From: Gordonia heveisoli
GTDB taxonomy: Bacteria; Actinomycetota; Actinomycetes; Mycobacteriales; Mycobacteriaceae
Assembly (NCBI RefSeq): GCF_030315745.1
Contig: NZ_JASXSH010000014.1
Coordinates: forward strand, 62,001 to 126,000
Direction: 5' to 3'
DNA: 64,000 nucleotides
Below, in pieces: positions 8,471 through 16,452 of this stretch. The notes beneath the pieces were generated by a model that worked only from the letters and a program-made list of their open reading frames with translations, was not told the DNA's origin and did no database searches. Every line of letters begins with the position of its first letter. Position 1 is the first letter of the stretch. Position numbers and translations under genes: made by a program.

Positions 8471-9255
8471 GTGCCGAGTAGTCCGCCCCCGACCGCGATG
8501 GCATCACCGGAGATCGCCACGCTGCGCGCCGACGCCAGGAACGTCACCACATCGGCGACTTCGGCGGATTCGACGACCCGCCCGATCGCGTTGTTCGCCA
8601 ACGCTCGCTCGTACTCCGACACCTCCACCCCCGCGGCGTCTGCGTCCTGGGCGTACTTCAGCGTGGTCGTCTCGGTCCTGGTCGCACCGGGGTGGACCAC
8701 GGTGACGTTGATACCGTGCGGCCCGAGCTCATCGGCGAGGTTCTTGGTCAGCGCCGCGACGCTGACGTTGCGGATACTGCGGACGATCGAATGCGTCTGG
8801 CGGTAGCCGAGCCCACTCACGTTGATGATCCGGCCCCAGCCCTGGGCCTTGAGGACCGGGGCAGCCGCCCGCGCGACGCGCAGATATCCGGCAACCTTGA
8901 TGTTGACGTCCCCCCAGAACGCCTCGTCGGTGGTGCCCTCCAGGTCGGGGAAACCACCGCCGATCTGCTGATTCGACGCGTTGTTGATGACGATGTCCAG
9001 ACCGCCGAGCGCCGCGACCGCACCGTCGACGAGGGCGCGCACCGACGCATCGTCGCCGGTGTCGGCCACGATCGGGATCGCCCGCCGCCCACTGCGTTCG
9101 GCGACTTCCGCCGCGGCCTTCTCCAGGGTCTCGCGATCGCGGGCGGCCAACGCGACGTCGACGCCCTCGGCCGCGAGCGCATGCGCAATCGACAACCCGA
9201 TCCCCTTGCTCGCACCCGTCACGAGTGCCCGCTTACCGCTCAGTTGTAGATCCAT
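8458..9255 (-). CDS. SDR-family protein with altered catalytic motif
   Basis: A 265-residue short-chain dehydrogenase/reductase fold. The nucleotide-binding TGASKGIG is at 13-20, the NNAS motif at 91-94 and the catalytic-type Ser at 147. The usual YxxxK is not where expected: alignment on the following LTK places Arg159 and Asn163 in the Tyr and Lys positions. It may therefore be a non-classical reductase, a binding protein, or use other residues such as Tyr151. The start at 9255 has AGGAGT upstream. It is the last gene of the leftward operon, 41 bp after the DszC-like gene, so a role in the same sulfur-compound pathway is likely. Its stop codon lies inside the 18-bp repeat array. Confidence 0.8.
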   Translation of the reverse strand: MDLQLSGKRALVTGASKGIGLSIAHALAAEGVDVALAARDRETLEKAAAEVAERSGRRAIPIVADTGDDASVRALVDGAVAALGGLDIVINNASNQQIGGGFPDLEGTTDEAFWGDVNIKVAGYLRVARAAAPVLKAQGWGRIINVSGLGYRQTHSIVRSIRNVSVAALTKNLADELGPHGINVTVVHPGATRTETTTLKYAQDADAAGVEVSEYERALANNAIGRVVESAEVADVVTFLASARSVAISGDAIAVGGGLLGTINY

Positions 9256-9296
9256 CGTTGGACTCCTATCCGAATATGTGTGGTAGCGAGTCGATC

Positions 9297-10574
9297 TCAG
9301 AAGAACGCGCCGGTCGGCAACGGTTCGCCGGTCAGCTCGTTGGCTCCGATCGCCTTGGCCTTGTAGGTGCGCGGATTGTGTGCCGCCAGTGTTCGGATGT
9401 TGCGCCAGTGCCGGTCGAGATGGGAACTCCGGCGGGCGGCGGTGCCACCGCCGACGTCGAAGAGTTCACCCGCAGCACGCAGCGCGAGCTCGTCGACGAC
9501 GACCTTCGCCTTCGCCGACCGCGACGCGGCACGCAGGGACAGCTCCGCCTCATCCGTACTTCCGTGCGCGGCATACGCTTCCGACAACGCCTGGGCTGCC
9601 GAGAGAACGAGTGCCTCGGCCGCATATGCCGTACTCGCCAGGGTGCCCACCGTCTGCTGCAGGATCGGATCGTCGACCGGATGGCCCTCCACGGCGTGGT
9701 AGAAGGTGCGCTGCTTTGTCCGCACGAGGTCGGCCGCGTCGGTGGTCACACGACGCAGAATCCCCGCGATCACCGCGGTCAGGTAGAGCTGCGGGAACGT
9801 TGCCGAGTACGGCAGGTCACCGTAATAGGTTCCATTGCTGAGGAACTCGTCCTCGGTGACGGCGACATCGACGTACCGCGTGGTGCCGCTTCCGGTGAAC
9901 CGCTGACCGATGCCGTCCCAGTCCTGTTCGACGACGATGCCGGGCCGGGTTGCCGGCACCACCACACGCGCCGGTTTCCCGTCGGGTCCGCTGACCGCGA
10001 CGACGAGGTAGTCGGCGTACAGATTTCCGGTGCTGTAGAACTTGATGCCGTTGAGGCGGAGTCCGTCGTCGCTTCGGGTCACTGCGGACTCGAAGTCCTG
10101 GTTACGCCGGCCGGCGCGTTTGTTGCTGAGCTCGGTCGAGGAGTTGCCGAACAGCTTGCCCGCACGCACCTCGTCGAGCCATCTGGCGTCCGGGCCGTCA
10201 GATTCGCGGAGAAGGCTTTCGGTGAAGTTGAGATGATTACGGATGCTGTGCGCGATATTCGGGTCGGCCTCGCCCAGCGCGATGACCGTCTCGAACAGTT
10301 CGGGGAGCGTCGCACCGCCACCACCCTGATCGATCGGCAGTCGGAGGGCACCGAGCCGCGCCGCGCGCAGAACCTCGAACTCGGCGAAGGGATGTCGGTT
10401 GTCGGCATCACGCGCGACGACGTCGGCGCCGAGGTAGGCGATCAGCTCGGCGAGTTCGGATGAGCCGATCCGCACCGCAGAGTCGAAACGGGGCACCGCC
10501 CTGCCCTGGTCACCATCGGCGGTCGCCGCGTCCGTGATCGGACCTGAGGTGTCGGGAACAGCAGTTGTGGTCAT
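9297..10574 (-). CDS. DszC/SfnB-like flavin-dependent monooxygenase
   Basis: A 425-residue protein with the acyl-CoA dehydrogenase fold, but of the group D two-component monooxygenase type (DszC/SfnB). Instead of the dehydrogenase catalytic Glu region it has the C-terminal signature HLDRHWRNIRTLAAHNPRT. In this class FMNH2 from a separate reductase oxidises a sulfide or sulfone, as DszC does with dibenzothiophene. The substrate here is unknown. TAGGAG precedes the ATG at 10574. It follows the NlpA-like lipoprotein gene after 139 bp and precedes the SDR gene. A paralogue lies at 21310-22548, with the same HLDRHWRNIR signature. The family is secure; the reaction is inferred from the family. Confidence 0.85.
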   Translation of the reverse strand: MTTTAVPDTSGPITDAATADGDQGRAVPRFDSAVRIGSSELAELIAYLGADVVARDADNRHPFAEFEVLRAARLGALRLPIDQGGGGATLPELFETVIALGEADPNIAHSIRNHLNFTESLLRESDGPDARWLDEVRAGKLFGNSSTELSNKRAGRRNQDFESAVTRSDDGLRLNGIKFYSTGNLYADYLVVAVSGPDGKPARVVVPATRPGIVVEQDWDGIGQRFTGSGTTRYVDVAVTEDEFLSNGTYYGDLPYSATFPQLYLTAVIAGILRRVTTDAADLVRTKQRTFYHAVEGHPVDDPILQQTVGTLASTAYAAEALVLSAAQALSEAYAAHGSTDEAELSLRAASRSAKAKVVVDELALRAAGELFDVGGGTAARRSSHLDRHWRNIRTLAAHNPRTYKAKAIGANELTGEPLPTGAFF

Positions 10575-10589
10575 GTCAGGCTCCTAGTA

Positions 10590-10640
10590 GTCGTAATGTC
10601 GAGGTTGTCGTGATGTTGAGGTTGTCGTGATGTTGAGGTG
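10590..10640. repeat. 17-bp tandem repeat, three copies, upstream of DszC-like gene
   Basis: GTCGTGATGTTGAGGTT-type units occupy 10590-10606, 10607-10623 and 10624-10640, differing at two positions at most. The array starts 16 bp upstream of the DszC-like start codon, in the leader or promoter. On the minus strand it is also read by a 37-codon frame that starts after AGGAGA (TTG at about 10701) and stops at the TAG of the DszC-like ribosome site. That small frame is not supported beyond its ribosome site. Confidence 0.85.
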
Positions 10641-10713
10641 GTCGTACCAATGGGTCGCGCGTTGTGTTGACTTTCGATGCATCCTCCTGCGCTGCAACGG
10701 TTTCTCCTGGCGA

Positions 10714-11640
10714 TCAGCGGGCCGCGATCACCGCACCGCGATAGGTTCGGTTGAGATACTCCGCGACAGCGGGACTCTCCAGTGCGTGCGCCAGCCGCGA
10801 GATTCGCTCGTCACCGGCGAGTCGCGCCGGTGCCACCAGTACGCGCGCATACGGATTGCCGCGGCCCGGCTCGGTGGCCAGCGCGTCGGTCCCCGGCACG
10901 AGTCCGGCCCCCTGGGCGGCTCGCGGGTCCAGCACCACGGCGTCGTAGTCGGCCAGCGCATCGGCGGCATACGCCGACAGGTCGACTTCCCGGATCTCCA
11001 GGTGGCGAGGGGAATCGAGGATGTTGGCTTCGGAGACGGACAGATCGGCGATGCCGAGACCGCCGAAGGCGCGGTCGAGCCTCAGCAGGCCGACGGTTTG
11101 CAGCAGATAGAGCGCACGTGCCCGCCCGGCGACGGTGGCCGGCACGGCCACCCGGCCACCGTGTGGCAGGCCGCCGGTCGCCGACTTGGCTCGGCCGGTC
11201 GCCGGGTCGACCCAATTCCCGGTGTCGGCCAGCGACTTCCATCTCGACGAGTAGATCGCGTACGGCGCGACGTCCACCTTCGACACCACGCTCAGACGCT
11301 GCTCGCCCGACCCCGCGGGTTCGCCGAGGAACGCGGGCTGGATCTGGTGGAACGCGAGATCGGCTCGGCCGGTGGCCACTTCGGCATTCGCCTGCGGCGT
11401 GGCGTCGACGAGCTGTAGCCGCAGGCCCGGCGTGAGGTTCTGCGCCGCCACGTATTCGAGTACGTCTCGGTAGCCGGCCCCGCCGACCACCACCCGCAGT
11501 TCGGCATCGTCGTTGCCGGAGTAGGACACCGCCGGGTCATCAGCACAACCCGCGAGGACAACTGCGGCCACCGCCGCGACGATCACCCGCAGACCGGGAA
11601 TCCGCCGCCGGATCTCGAATCGCCCTCGCATGATGCCCAC
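10714..11640 (-). CDS. NlpA/MetQ-like ABC substrate-binding lipoprotein
   Basis: A 308-residue exported lipoprotein. A short positive N-terminus and hydrophobic stretch end in the lipobox VVLAGC, with lipidated Cys at about residue 32. The mature part resembles the NlpA/MetQ binding-protein family: LRVVVGG opening strand, a FHQIQPAFL segment and the SRLAHALESPAVAEYLN C-terminus. Family members bind methionine or related small compounds for ABC import. No metN or metI lies nearby, so it may serve the SsuBC-type transporter encoded upstream, whose own binding protein is reduced to a remnant. That is inference. GTG 11640 and ATG 11631 are both possible starts; the first overlaps the ribosome site that follows the CopCD stop. 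Confidence 0.75.
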   Translation of the reverse strand: MGIMRGRFEIRRRIPGLRVIVAAVAAVVLAGCADDPAVSYSGNDDAELRVVVGGAGYRDVLEYVAAQNLTPGLRLQLVDATPQANAEVATGRADLAFHQIQPAFLGEPAGSGEQRLSVVSKVDVAPYAIYSSRWKSLADTGNWVDPATGRAKSATGGLPHGGRVAVPATVAGRARALYLLQTVGLLRLDRAFGGLGIADLSVSEANILDSPRHLEIREVDLSAYAADALADYDAVVLDPRAAQGAGLVPGTDALATEPGRGNPYARVLVAPARLAGDERISRLAHALESPAVAEYLNRTYRGAVIAAR

Positions 11641-11643
11641 CCC

Positions 11644-13425
11644 CTATCGGATGTCGACGAAGAAGGACCCGACCCGAGGACCCTGCCCCCGGTCGAATCG
11701 GACGGTCACCTTCCAGCGGCCGGCCGCCGGGACGATGAGTTCTTCACTGCGCCAGGTGATGACGTCCCCGTGTCGCATTTGCACAAGATCGACGGGCAAC
11801 CGGGCCACATTGGCGTCCTCCGATCCGAGATCGATACGGACATCAGGTATCCCGGCAGCAGCCATCCCTGCCGGGGACTCGCGGCCATCTCCCGGGCGGT
11901 AGCGGACGGTGAGGTTGGCGTCACCGCGCCGGATGGTGTCGAGTTCGACGTCGATTGCCTGTGCCGCACCGAATTCCATCCGCGTATGCACGTCGGTGGT
12001 GTAGCTGTCGCGTGCCGGTGTCGCACCGGACAGCAGCGAGGTGAGGCCGACCACCACCGCGACCAGCCCGAGTTCGGCGAGGATCAGCCGCCGACGCACA
12101 GCACCACCGGCCGACCCCGCTGGAGCGACGGGTACCGGGGCGAAGGCCACCGCGGTGGCGCCCGATCCGTTCCCCGACACCGTCCCCACCTGAGCCTGCC
12201 GATCCGGCGGCCACTCGTCGAACGACTGCCATGGTCGTCGGCCGCCGGAGCGATAGGCGGCAAGACCCAGCCCGGCGACCAGGAGCACCACGGCCACCTT
12301 GGCCATTAACAAGCGGCCGTAGCCGGTGGTGACCAGCGCCGCCGGCGGATCGACCTGCAGCGCAGCGAGAATCGCTCCCGAAGCCGCGACGAGCGCGACA
12401 TGCGCGATCGCGACCCCATGCCAGCGCCCGATCCTCGGTTCGGGCGGCCGCACCAGAGCCAGGATCGCGACCCCGCCGATCCACACCGACATCGCATAGA
12501 CATGAACCGCGGTGTCCAGGAAGGTCCATGGCCAGCTACGCCCTGATCCCCCGTGCCCGCCGAGTGTGATCGCGATGACGGCGGTGACCGAAGCGAGATA
12601 GGCGATCTCGACACCGTGCCGCGACCGGGGCGTCCACACGCCGCTCACCGCTGCCGCCACCGCGGCGGCCGCCATCGCCAGTCCCGACGGCGCGCTGAGG
12701 ACCGCACCGATCGCGTCGGCGCTCAGCTCCGACCAGTCACCTACTGCCTGAGCGGCCAACACCACCACCCGGCCCAGCAATCCGGCCGCGACCAGGCCAC
12801 ATCCGAGGCGGTACAGCCGGATCCAGCGGTCCGCGCCCCACAGACCGGGCCACACCCACCGAGTTGCGAAGACCAGTCCGGCCGAGGCGATCACCCCCAG
12901 ATACAGCACAATCTTCACCAGTGCGGCCGGACCCGTGCCGACCTCGCCCGATGACACACTCGGCAGCGCGCCGAGCGTGGTGACCGACCCGACCGAGAAG
13001 CGCACCGACAGCGACACCACATGCGTGTCCGCGGACACGACGCGCGCGGTGACCAGATAGGCGTCGTCGGCCAGGGGTTCCGCGGTGCGGATCCGGAGGT
13101 GGCGGCCGCCATCGCCGAGCCGGGTCTCGTCGACGGCGCGTCGTGTCCCCGACCGGTCGAGCACCGACACCGAGCCTTCGAGGATCCGCACGGGTTCGGT
13201 GAGTTCGACGGTGATCACCTGCGCCGAGTTCTCGACATGACCGCCATCGGACGGGGTCGAGGTGACGATCGACGCGTGAGCATCGGCCACCGCGGCGGCC
13301 AGCGTGCTCCCCACCCCGACGAGCGCGGTGGCCAGCACCATCAGTATCAGCCGACGGAACCACAGCCGACGCCGCGGTGGACGCGGCCGAAATCGGTCGG
13401 CAGAACTATCCATCTCGACACTCAC
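11644..13425 (-). CDS. CopC-CopD fusion copper protein
   Basis: A 593-residue membrane protein combining an exported CopC domain with a CopD membrane domain. After an N-terminal signal segment (about 21-49), the mature part would begin at His50 (HASIVTSTPSDGG). His50 together with Asp133-Thr-His135 matches the Cu(II) ligands of CopC. From about residue 165 there are roughly eight hydrophobic helices of the CopD type, and the C-terminal 130 residues form another extracytoplasmic domain. Such proteins bind copper outside the membrane and are thought to move it inward. It is four bases after the YcnI stop and precedes the NlpA-like gene by three bases, so all three are one operon. Copper genes within a sulfonate-transport operon are unusual. 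Confidence 0.88.
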   Translation of the reverse strand: MSVEMDSSADRFRPRPPRRRLWFRRLILMVLATALVGVGSTLAAAVADAHASIVTSTPSDGGHVENSAQVITVELTEPVRILEGSVSVLDRSGTRRAVDETRLGDGGRHLRIRTAEPLADDAYLVTARVVSADTHVVSLSVRFSVGSVTTLGALPSVSSGEVGTGPAALVKIVLYLGVIASAGLVFATRWVWPGLWGADRWIRLYRLGCGLVAAGLLGRVVVLAAQAVGDWSELSADAIGAVLSAPSGLAMAAAAVAAAVSGVWTPRSRHGVEIAYLASVTAVIAITLGGHGGSGRSWPWTFLDTAVHVYAMSVWIGGVAILALVRPPEPRIGRWHGVAIAHVALVAASGAILAALQVDPPAALVTTGYGRLLMAKVAVVLLVAGLGLAAYRSGGRRPWQSFDEWPPDRQAQVGTVSGNGSGATAVAFAPVPVAPAGSAGGAVRRRLILAELGLVAVVVGLTSLLSGATPARDSYTTDVHTRMEFGAAQAIDVELDTIRRGDANLTVRYRPGDGRESPAGMAAAGIPDVRIDLGSEDANVARLPVDLVQMRHGDVITWRSEELIVPAAGRWKVTVRFDRGQGPRVGSFFVDIR

Positions 13426-13428
13426 CGG

Positions 13429-14154
13429 TCAATCGCGTGCGACTCGGCGGGCGCGTAGCGCGACCACCCAGGCGCCGATCGCCAGGAGCAGCCCGGCCAC
13501 GGCGACGACACGCCAGATCGCCTCGCCGCCATCGTCGTCGGAATCGTGGCCGGATGATTCTCCGGCGGTCGTGTCCCCGCCATGCGACCCATCCGACGGG
13601 GCGGGCTCACCCAACCGGACGACGGGTGCCGGCGACTCGGCCTCGGTGTGGTCGTCGACGCTCACCTCATCCCAGCGAACCACCTCACCGGTGCTGTATT
13701 GCTGTTCGGTGGGCAGCGCAACCTCGTCGGCGCCCACCGGCCACGGACCACCGGCGAAGGCGAAGACGCCGTACTCGGTGGCTCCCAGGCCTGCGTCCGG
13801 CGTGTCCGCGGTCCAGACGATGCGCGCCACACGCTGACTCGCCCCACCCGGAGCGCGTTCGATACGCGCGCTCCACCCCGGCACCGGAAGCGTGCGAACC
13901 GCAGTCAGATTCACCCCATCCGGCAGCGTGACCGTGATCGCCTGGGTCACGCCGGTATCGGATTCGGACGGGACCACCAACCGCACTTGCCCATACCCGC
14001 CCTGTGCAGGCGCGGAGCCGGGTTCGACGCTCACATGTGCGGCACCGATACCCGGCACCGACAGCAGGCCGATCGCCGACACCGTCGCCCCGGCGAGCAC
14101 AGCCCGACGGGAGGCGCTCGGATTCGCTCGACGCCTGCGGGAAACGGTCTGCAT
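13429..14154 (-). CDS. YcnI-like (DUF1775) copper-binding protein
   Basis: A 241-residue exported protein. The signal region (about residues 1-38) ends at GIGAAHVSVEPGS, so the mature protein would start at His; YcnI proteins use this N-terminal His and a nearby Trp as a Cu(II) site. The DUF1775 beta-sandwich runs to about residue 155. It is followed by an acidic, His- and Ser-rich linker and a single C-terminal transmembrane helix (about 215-235) with a short Arg-rich tail. AAGGAA lies upstream of ATG 14154. It follows the ABC permease by 28 bp and precedes CopCD by three bases. It probably handles copper on the outer face of the membrane; partnership with CopCD is inferred from gene order. 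Confidence 0.85.
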   Translation of the reverse strand: MQTVSRRRRANPSASRRAVLAGATVSAIGLLSVPGIGAAHVSVEPGSAPAQGGYGQVRLVVPSESDTGVTQAITVTLPDGVNLTAVRTLPVPGWSARIERAPGGASQRVARIVWTADTPDAGLGATEYGVFAFAGGPWPVGADEVALPTEQQYSTGEVVRWDEVSVDDHTEAESPAPVVRLGEPAPSDGSHGGDTTAGESSGHDSDDDGGEAIWRVVAVAGLLLAIGAWVVALRARRVARD

Positions 14155-14182
14155 CACAGTTCCTTTCGCGTGATCTCGGTTG

Positions 14183-15070
14183 TCATCGGCTGGTCAGCCC
14201 GAGTTGCCACCCGGTCAGCCGACGTTCGGCCGCGGCGAGCACGAGGTTGAGTGTCACGCCGATGACGCCGAGGATGACGATGCCGGCGTACATCGACGGA
14301 ATCTGGTACGCCTCTTGGGATGAGCGGATGTAGATGCCCACACCCTCAGTAGCACCGAGATACTCGGCCGCGACCAGAGCCGTGAAGGCATACGACGCCC
14401 CCAACCGGATGCCGGGGAAGATATTCGGTACCGCCGCGGGCAGGATCACCCTCGTGAAGATGTAGAACCGATCCGCACCGAGCGTGCGCGCGGCGTTGAT
14501 CAGGATGCGTTCGACACCCTTGACCGCGTTCGTCGTGTTGACGAAGATCGGCCAGAACGCCGCCCAGCTGACGATCGCGATCTTCGACTGTTCCCCAATC
14601 CCGAAGAACAGGAGGAAGACCGGGAACAGCGCCAGAATCGACAGACTACGGAAGAACAGTAGGACCGGCTCGATCAACTTGTCCAGCAACCGGATCGATC
14701 CGACCAGGATCCCCACCACCAGGCCGAGCCCGAGGCCGACGAGGAAGCCGGTGAGTCCGCGACGCAGACTCGGGCCCACCTGATCGCGGAGTTCACCGCC
14801 CGGCGACAGCCCGGTGACCAGCGCGTCGTACACATCCTGCGGGGGTGACAGGAACTTCGGGTTGACGACCGAGGTTTCGGTGCCGAGCCACCACAGGAAC
14901 AGGAAGACACCGATGCCGACCGCACCGAGGAGTTGCCGGTCGTATCGGGCGAACAACGTGACGAACGACCGGCGCGCGGTCAAGGAGGACTTGTCCGCGG
15001 TGACATGATCGTCGCGAACGGATTCGGGCGCAGCGGAATTGCGGGCATCGAGTCGAAGATCAGTGGCCAC
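14183..15070 (-). CDS. SsuC/TauC-type ABC transporter permease
   Basis: A 295-residue inner-membrane permease of the nitrate/sulfonate/taurine class, with about six transmembrane segments. The EAA-like cytoplasmic loop that contacts the ATPase is seen at AARTLGADRFYIFTRVILPA. The GTG start at 15070 is preceded by GGAGGTGGAG and overlaps the ATPase gene by 11 bases. The substrate cannot be read from the sequence; aliphatic sulfonates, taurine or sulfate esters are usual for the family. It pairs with the ATPase at 15060-15923, while the adjacent binding-protein gene survives only as a fragment. The copper genes YcnI and CopCD follow immediately. Confidence 0.88.
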   Translation of the reverse strand: MATDLRLDARNSAAPESVRDDHVTADKSSLTARRSFVTLFARYDRQLLGAVGIGVFLFLWWLGTETSVVNPKFLSPPQDVYDALVTGLSPGGELRDQVGPSLRRGLTGFLVGLGLGLVVGILVGSIRLLDKLIEPVLLFFRSLSILALFPVFLLFFGIGEQSKIAIVSWAAFWPIFVNTTNAVKGVERILINAARTLGADRFYIFTRVILPAAVPNIFPGIRLGASYAFTALVAAEYLGATEGVGIYIRSSQEAYQIPSMYAGIVILGVIGVTLNLVLAAAERRLTGWQLGLTSR

Positions 15071-15923
15071 CGATCTCCACCTCCTCCTTGAGGATCTGCG
15101 CTACCTGCGCGCGAACCCGGCCGAATTCCACCGAGGATCGCGATTCGTCGTCACGCGGCCGGGGAAGATCGACATCGATCACCGATTTCACCCGCCCCGG
15201 ACGCTTGGTCATGACCGCGACCCGGTCCGACAGGAAGATCGCCTCGTCGATGGAGTGGGTGACGAAGACGATCGTCTTCTTCCGTGCACCGGACTCCCAG
15301 ATCCGGAGCAACTCGTTCTGCAGGAACTCACGGGTCTGGGCGTCCAGTGCGGCGAAAGGCTCATCGAGAACCAGTACATCGGGGTCGTAGGCCAGCGACC
15401 GCGCGATCGCCACCCGCTGACGCATGCCACCGGAAAGGCGGTGCGGCAGATGATTCTCGAAGCCGTCCAGACCCACCGTCGCGATGATCCGCTCGGCGGT
15501 CTCACGTCGCGAGGCGGATGACACACCGCGCACCTTCAGACCGACCTCGATGTTCTTGCGCACCGAGAGCCAGGGAAACAGCGCATAGCTCTGGAAGACG
15601 ACGCCGATGTTCTTGCTGACGCCGCGGACCGGCGCGCCGTCGACCAGAATCTCACCGGCACTGTAGCTTTCCAGGCCGGCGAGAATGCCGAGGAACGTCG
15701 ACTTGCCGCAGCCGCTGGGACCGAGCAGGGACAGGAACTCACCCTGCTCGATCTCCAGGTCGAAGTCCCGGAGCACTTCGGTGACACCGCGGGTGCCCTT
15801 GCCAATGTTGACGAACTCCTTGCGTACCCCGCGTGCGACGATCGCCGCGGGACGGGTGGCCGCGTCGCGATCGGATACTCCGACCGCCACGTCGGGTAAC
15901 CCGACATCCTGTTGGACGCTCAT
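15060..15923 (-). CDS. SsuB/TauB-type ABC transporter ATPase
   Basis: A 287-residue ATP-binding subunit of an importer of the nitrate/sulfonate/taurine class. Walker A GPSGCGKS is at 68-75, the Q-loop at VVFQSYALFPW, the signature LSGGM at 163-167, Walker B VLVLDEPF at about 183-190 and the H-loop in VTHS. AAGGAG lies upstream of the ATG at 15923. It is followed by the permease with an 11-base overlap. Upstream are the remnants of an FAD oxidoreductase and of a binding protein, then a DszA-like monooxygenase, all on the same strand. It energises uptake with the permease. Confidence 0.9.
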   Translation of the reverse strand: MSVQQDVGLPDVAVGVSDRDAATRPAAIVARGVRKEFVNIGKGTRGVTEVLRDFDLEIEQGEFLSLLGPSGCGKSTFLGILAGLESYSAGEILVDGAPVRGVSKNIGVVFQSYALFPWLSVRKNIEVGLKVRGVSSASRRETAERIIATVGLDGFENHLPHRLSGGMRQRVAIARSLAYDPDVLVLDEPFAALDAQTREFLQNELLRIWESGARKKTIVFVTHSIDEAIFLSDRVAVMTKRPGRVKSVIDVDLPRPRDDESRSSVEFGRVRAQVAQILKEEVEIGGH

Positions 15924-15991
15924 GTGATCTCCTTACGTCATCCCGACCTTCCGCCGGACAGGCGACGGACGGCCAGAATGACTGGGTTCGT

Positions 15992-16093
15992 TCAGAACTC
16001 GGTGTTGGTGAGGACCTTCGTGTTCTCCGCTTGCGACTTGATCAGACCCGGACCGGCCGCGAAAGGATTGAATTCATTGGTCGCGATATCCTC
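15992..16093 (-). pseudogene. C-terminal remnant of an ABC substrate-binding protein
   Basis: In the frame ending at TGA 15992-15994, about 33 codons read as the tail of a binding protein (ATNEFNPFAAGPGLIKSQ, ending VLTNTEF). The frame has no start and is entered from the FAD-fragment sequence in another frame. It lies exactly where the binding-protein gene of the following SsuBC transporter would be expected. I read it as the surviving 3' end of an SsuA/TauA-like gene after a deletion. The family assignment rests on position and a short tail, so it is tentative. Confidence 0.55.
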
Positions 16094-16452
16094 GGGCGGT
16101 CGTCGAATGCACCCGGTCCGTGAATGCCCTCGTACCACGCCTCGAAACCCAAGGCAGGCACCCCCAATTCGAGACCCGAGACCGTCTTGGCCGTTCGCAG
16201 AGCACGCATTCGGGCCTTGGTCCGCCAGGCTCGCTCGGACTCCTCGGCGGTCGCGTCGATGACGCTGACCCGCCGCACGCCGGCGCGACGCAACGCGTAG
16301 GCGATGGTGATCCCGGTCTGACCGCCGCCCACCACGAGAACGTCGTGGTCGATACCCTCGACCGCGTCGATCAGGTCGCTGTCGTCGTAGTATCCGAGGA
16401 GCCGCAACGACTTCTGCGCCGCCACCTCCACCTCGATGTCCACCGTTGTCAT
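16042..16452 (-). pseudogene. truncated N-terminus of an FAD/NAD(P)-binding oxidoreductase
   Basis: 136 codons from ATG 16452, overlapping the stop of the upstream monooxygenase gene by one base. A Rossmann motif is present (VLVVGGGQTGITIA), followed by RTAKTVSGLELGVPALGF and AWYEG, as in the first third of flavin-containing NAD(P)-linked oxidoreductases of about 400-450 residues. The reading frame then breaks and merges with the binding-protein remnant near 16075-16095. The product would be too short to be a working enzyme. A single deletion fusing two neighbouring genes explains both remnants. An assembly error is the main alternative. Confidence 0.65.

Noticed and set aside
8169-8507. Protein of Thr/Thr/Pro/Ala repeats read through the 18-bp array
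   Set aside because: Runs antisense to the DUF2771 gene and has no ribosome site; the repeats come from the non-coding array.
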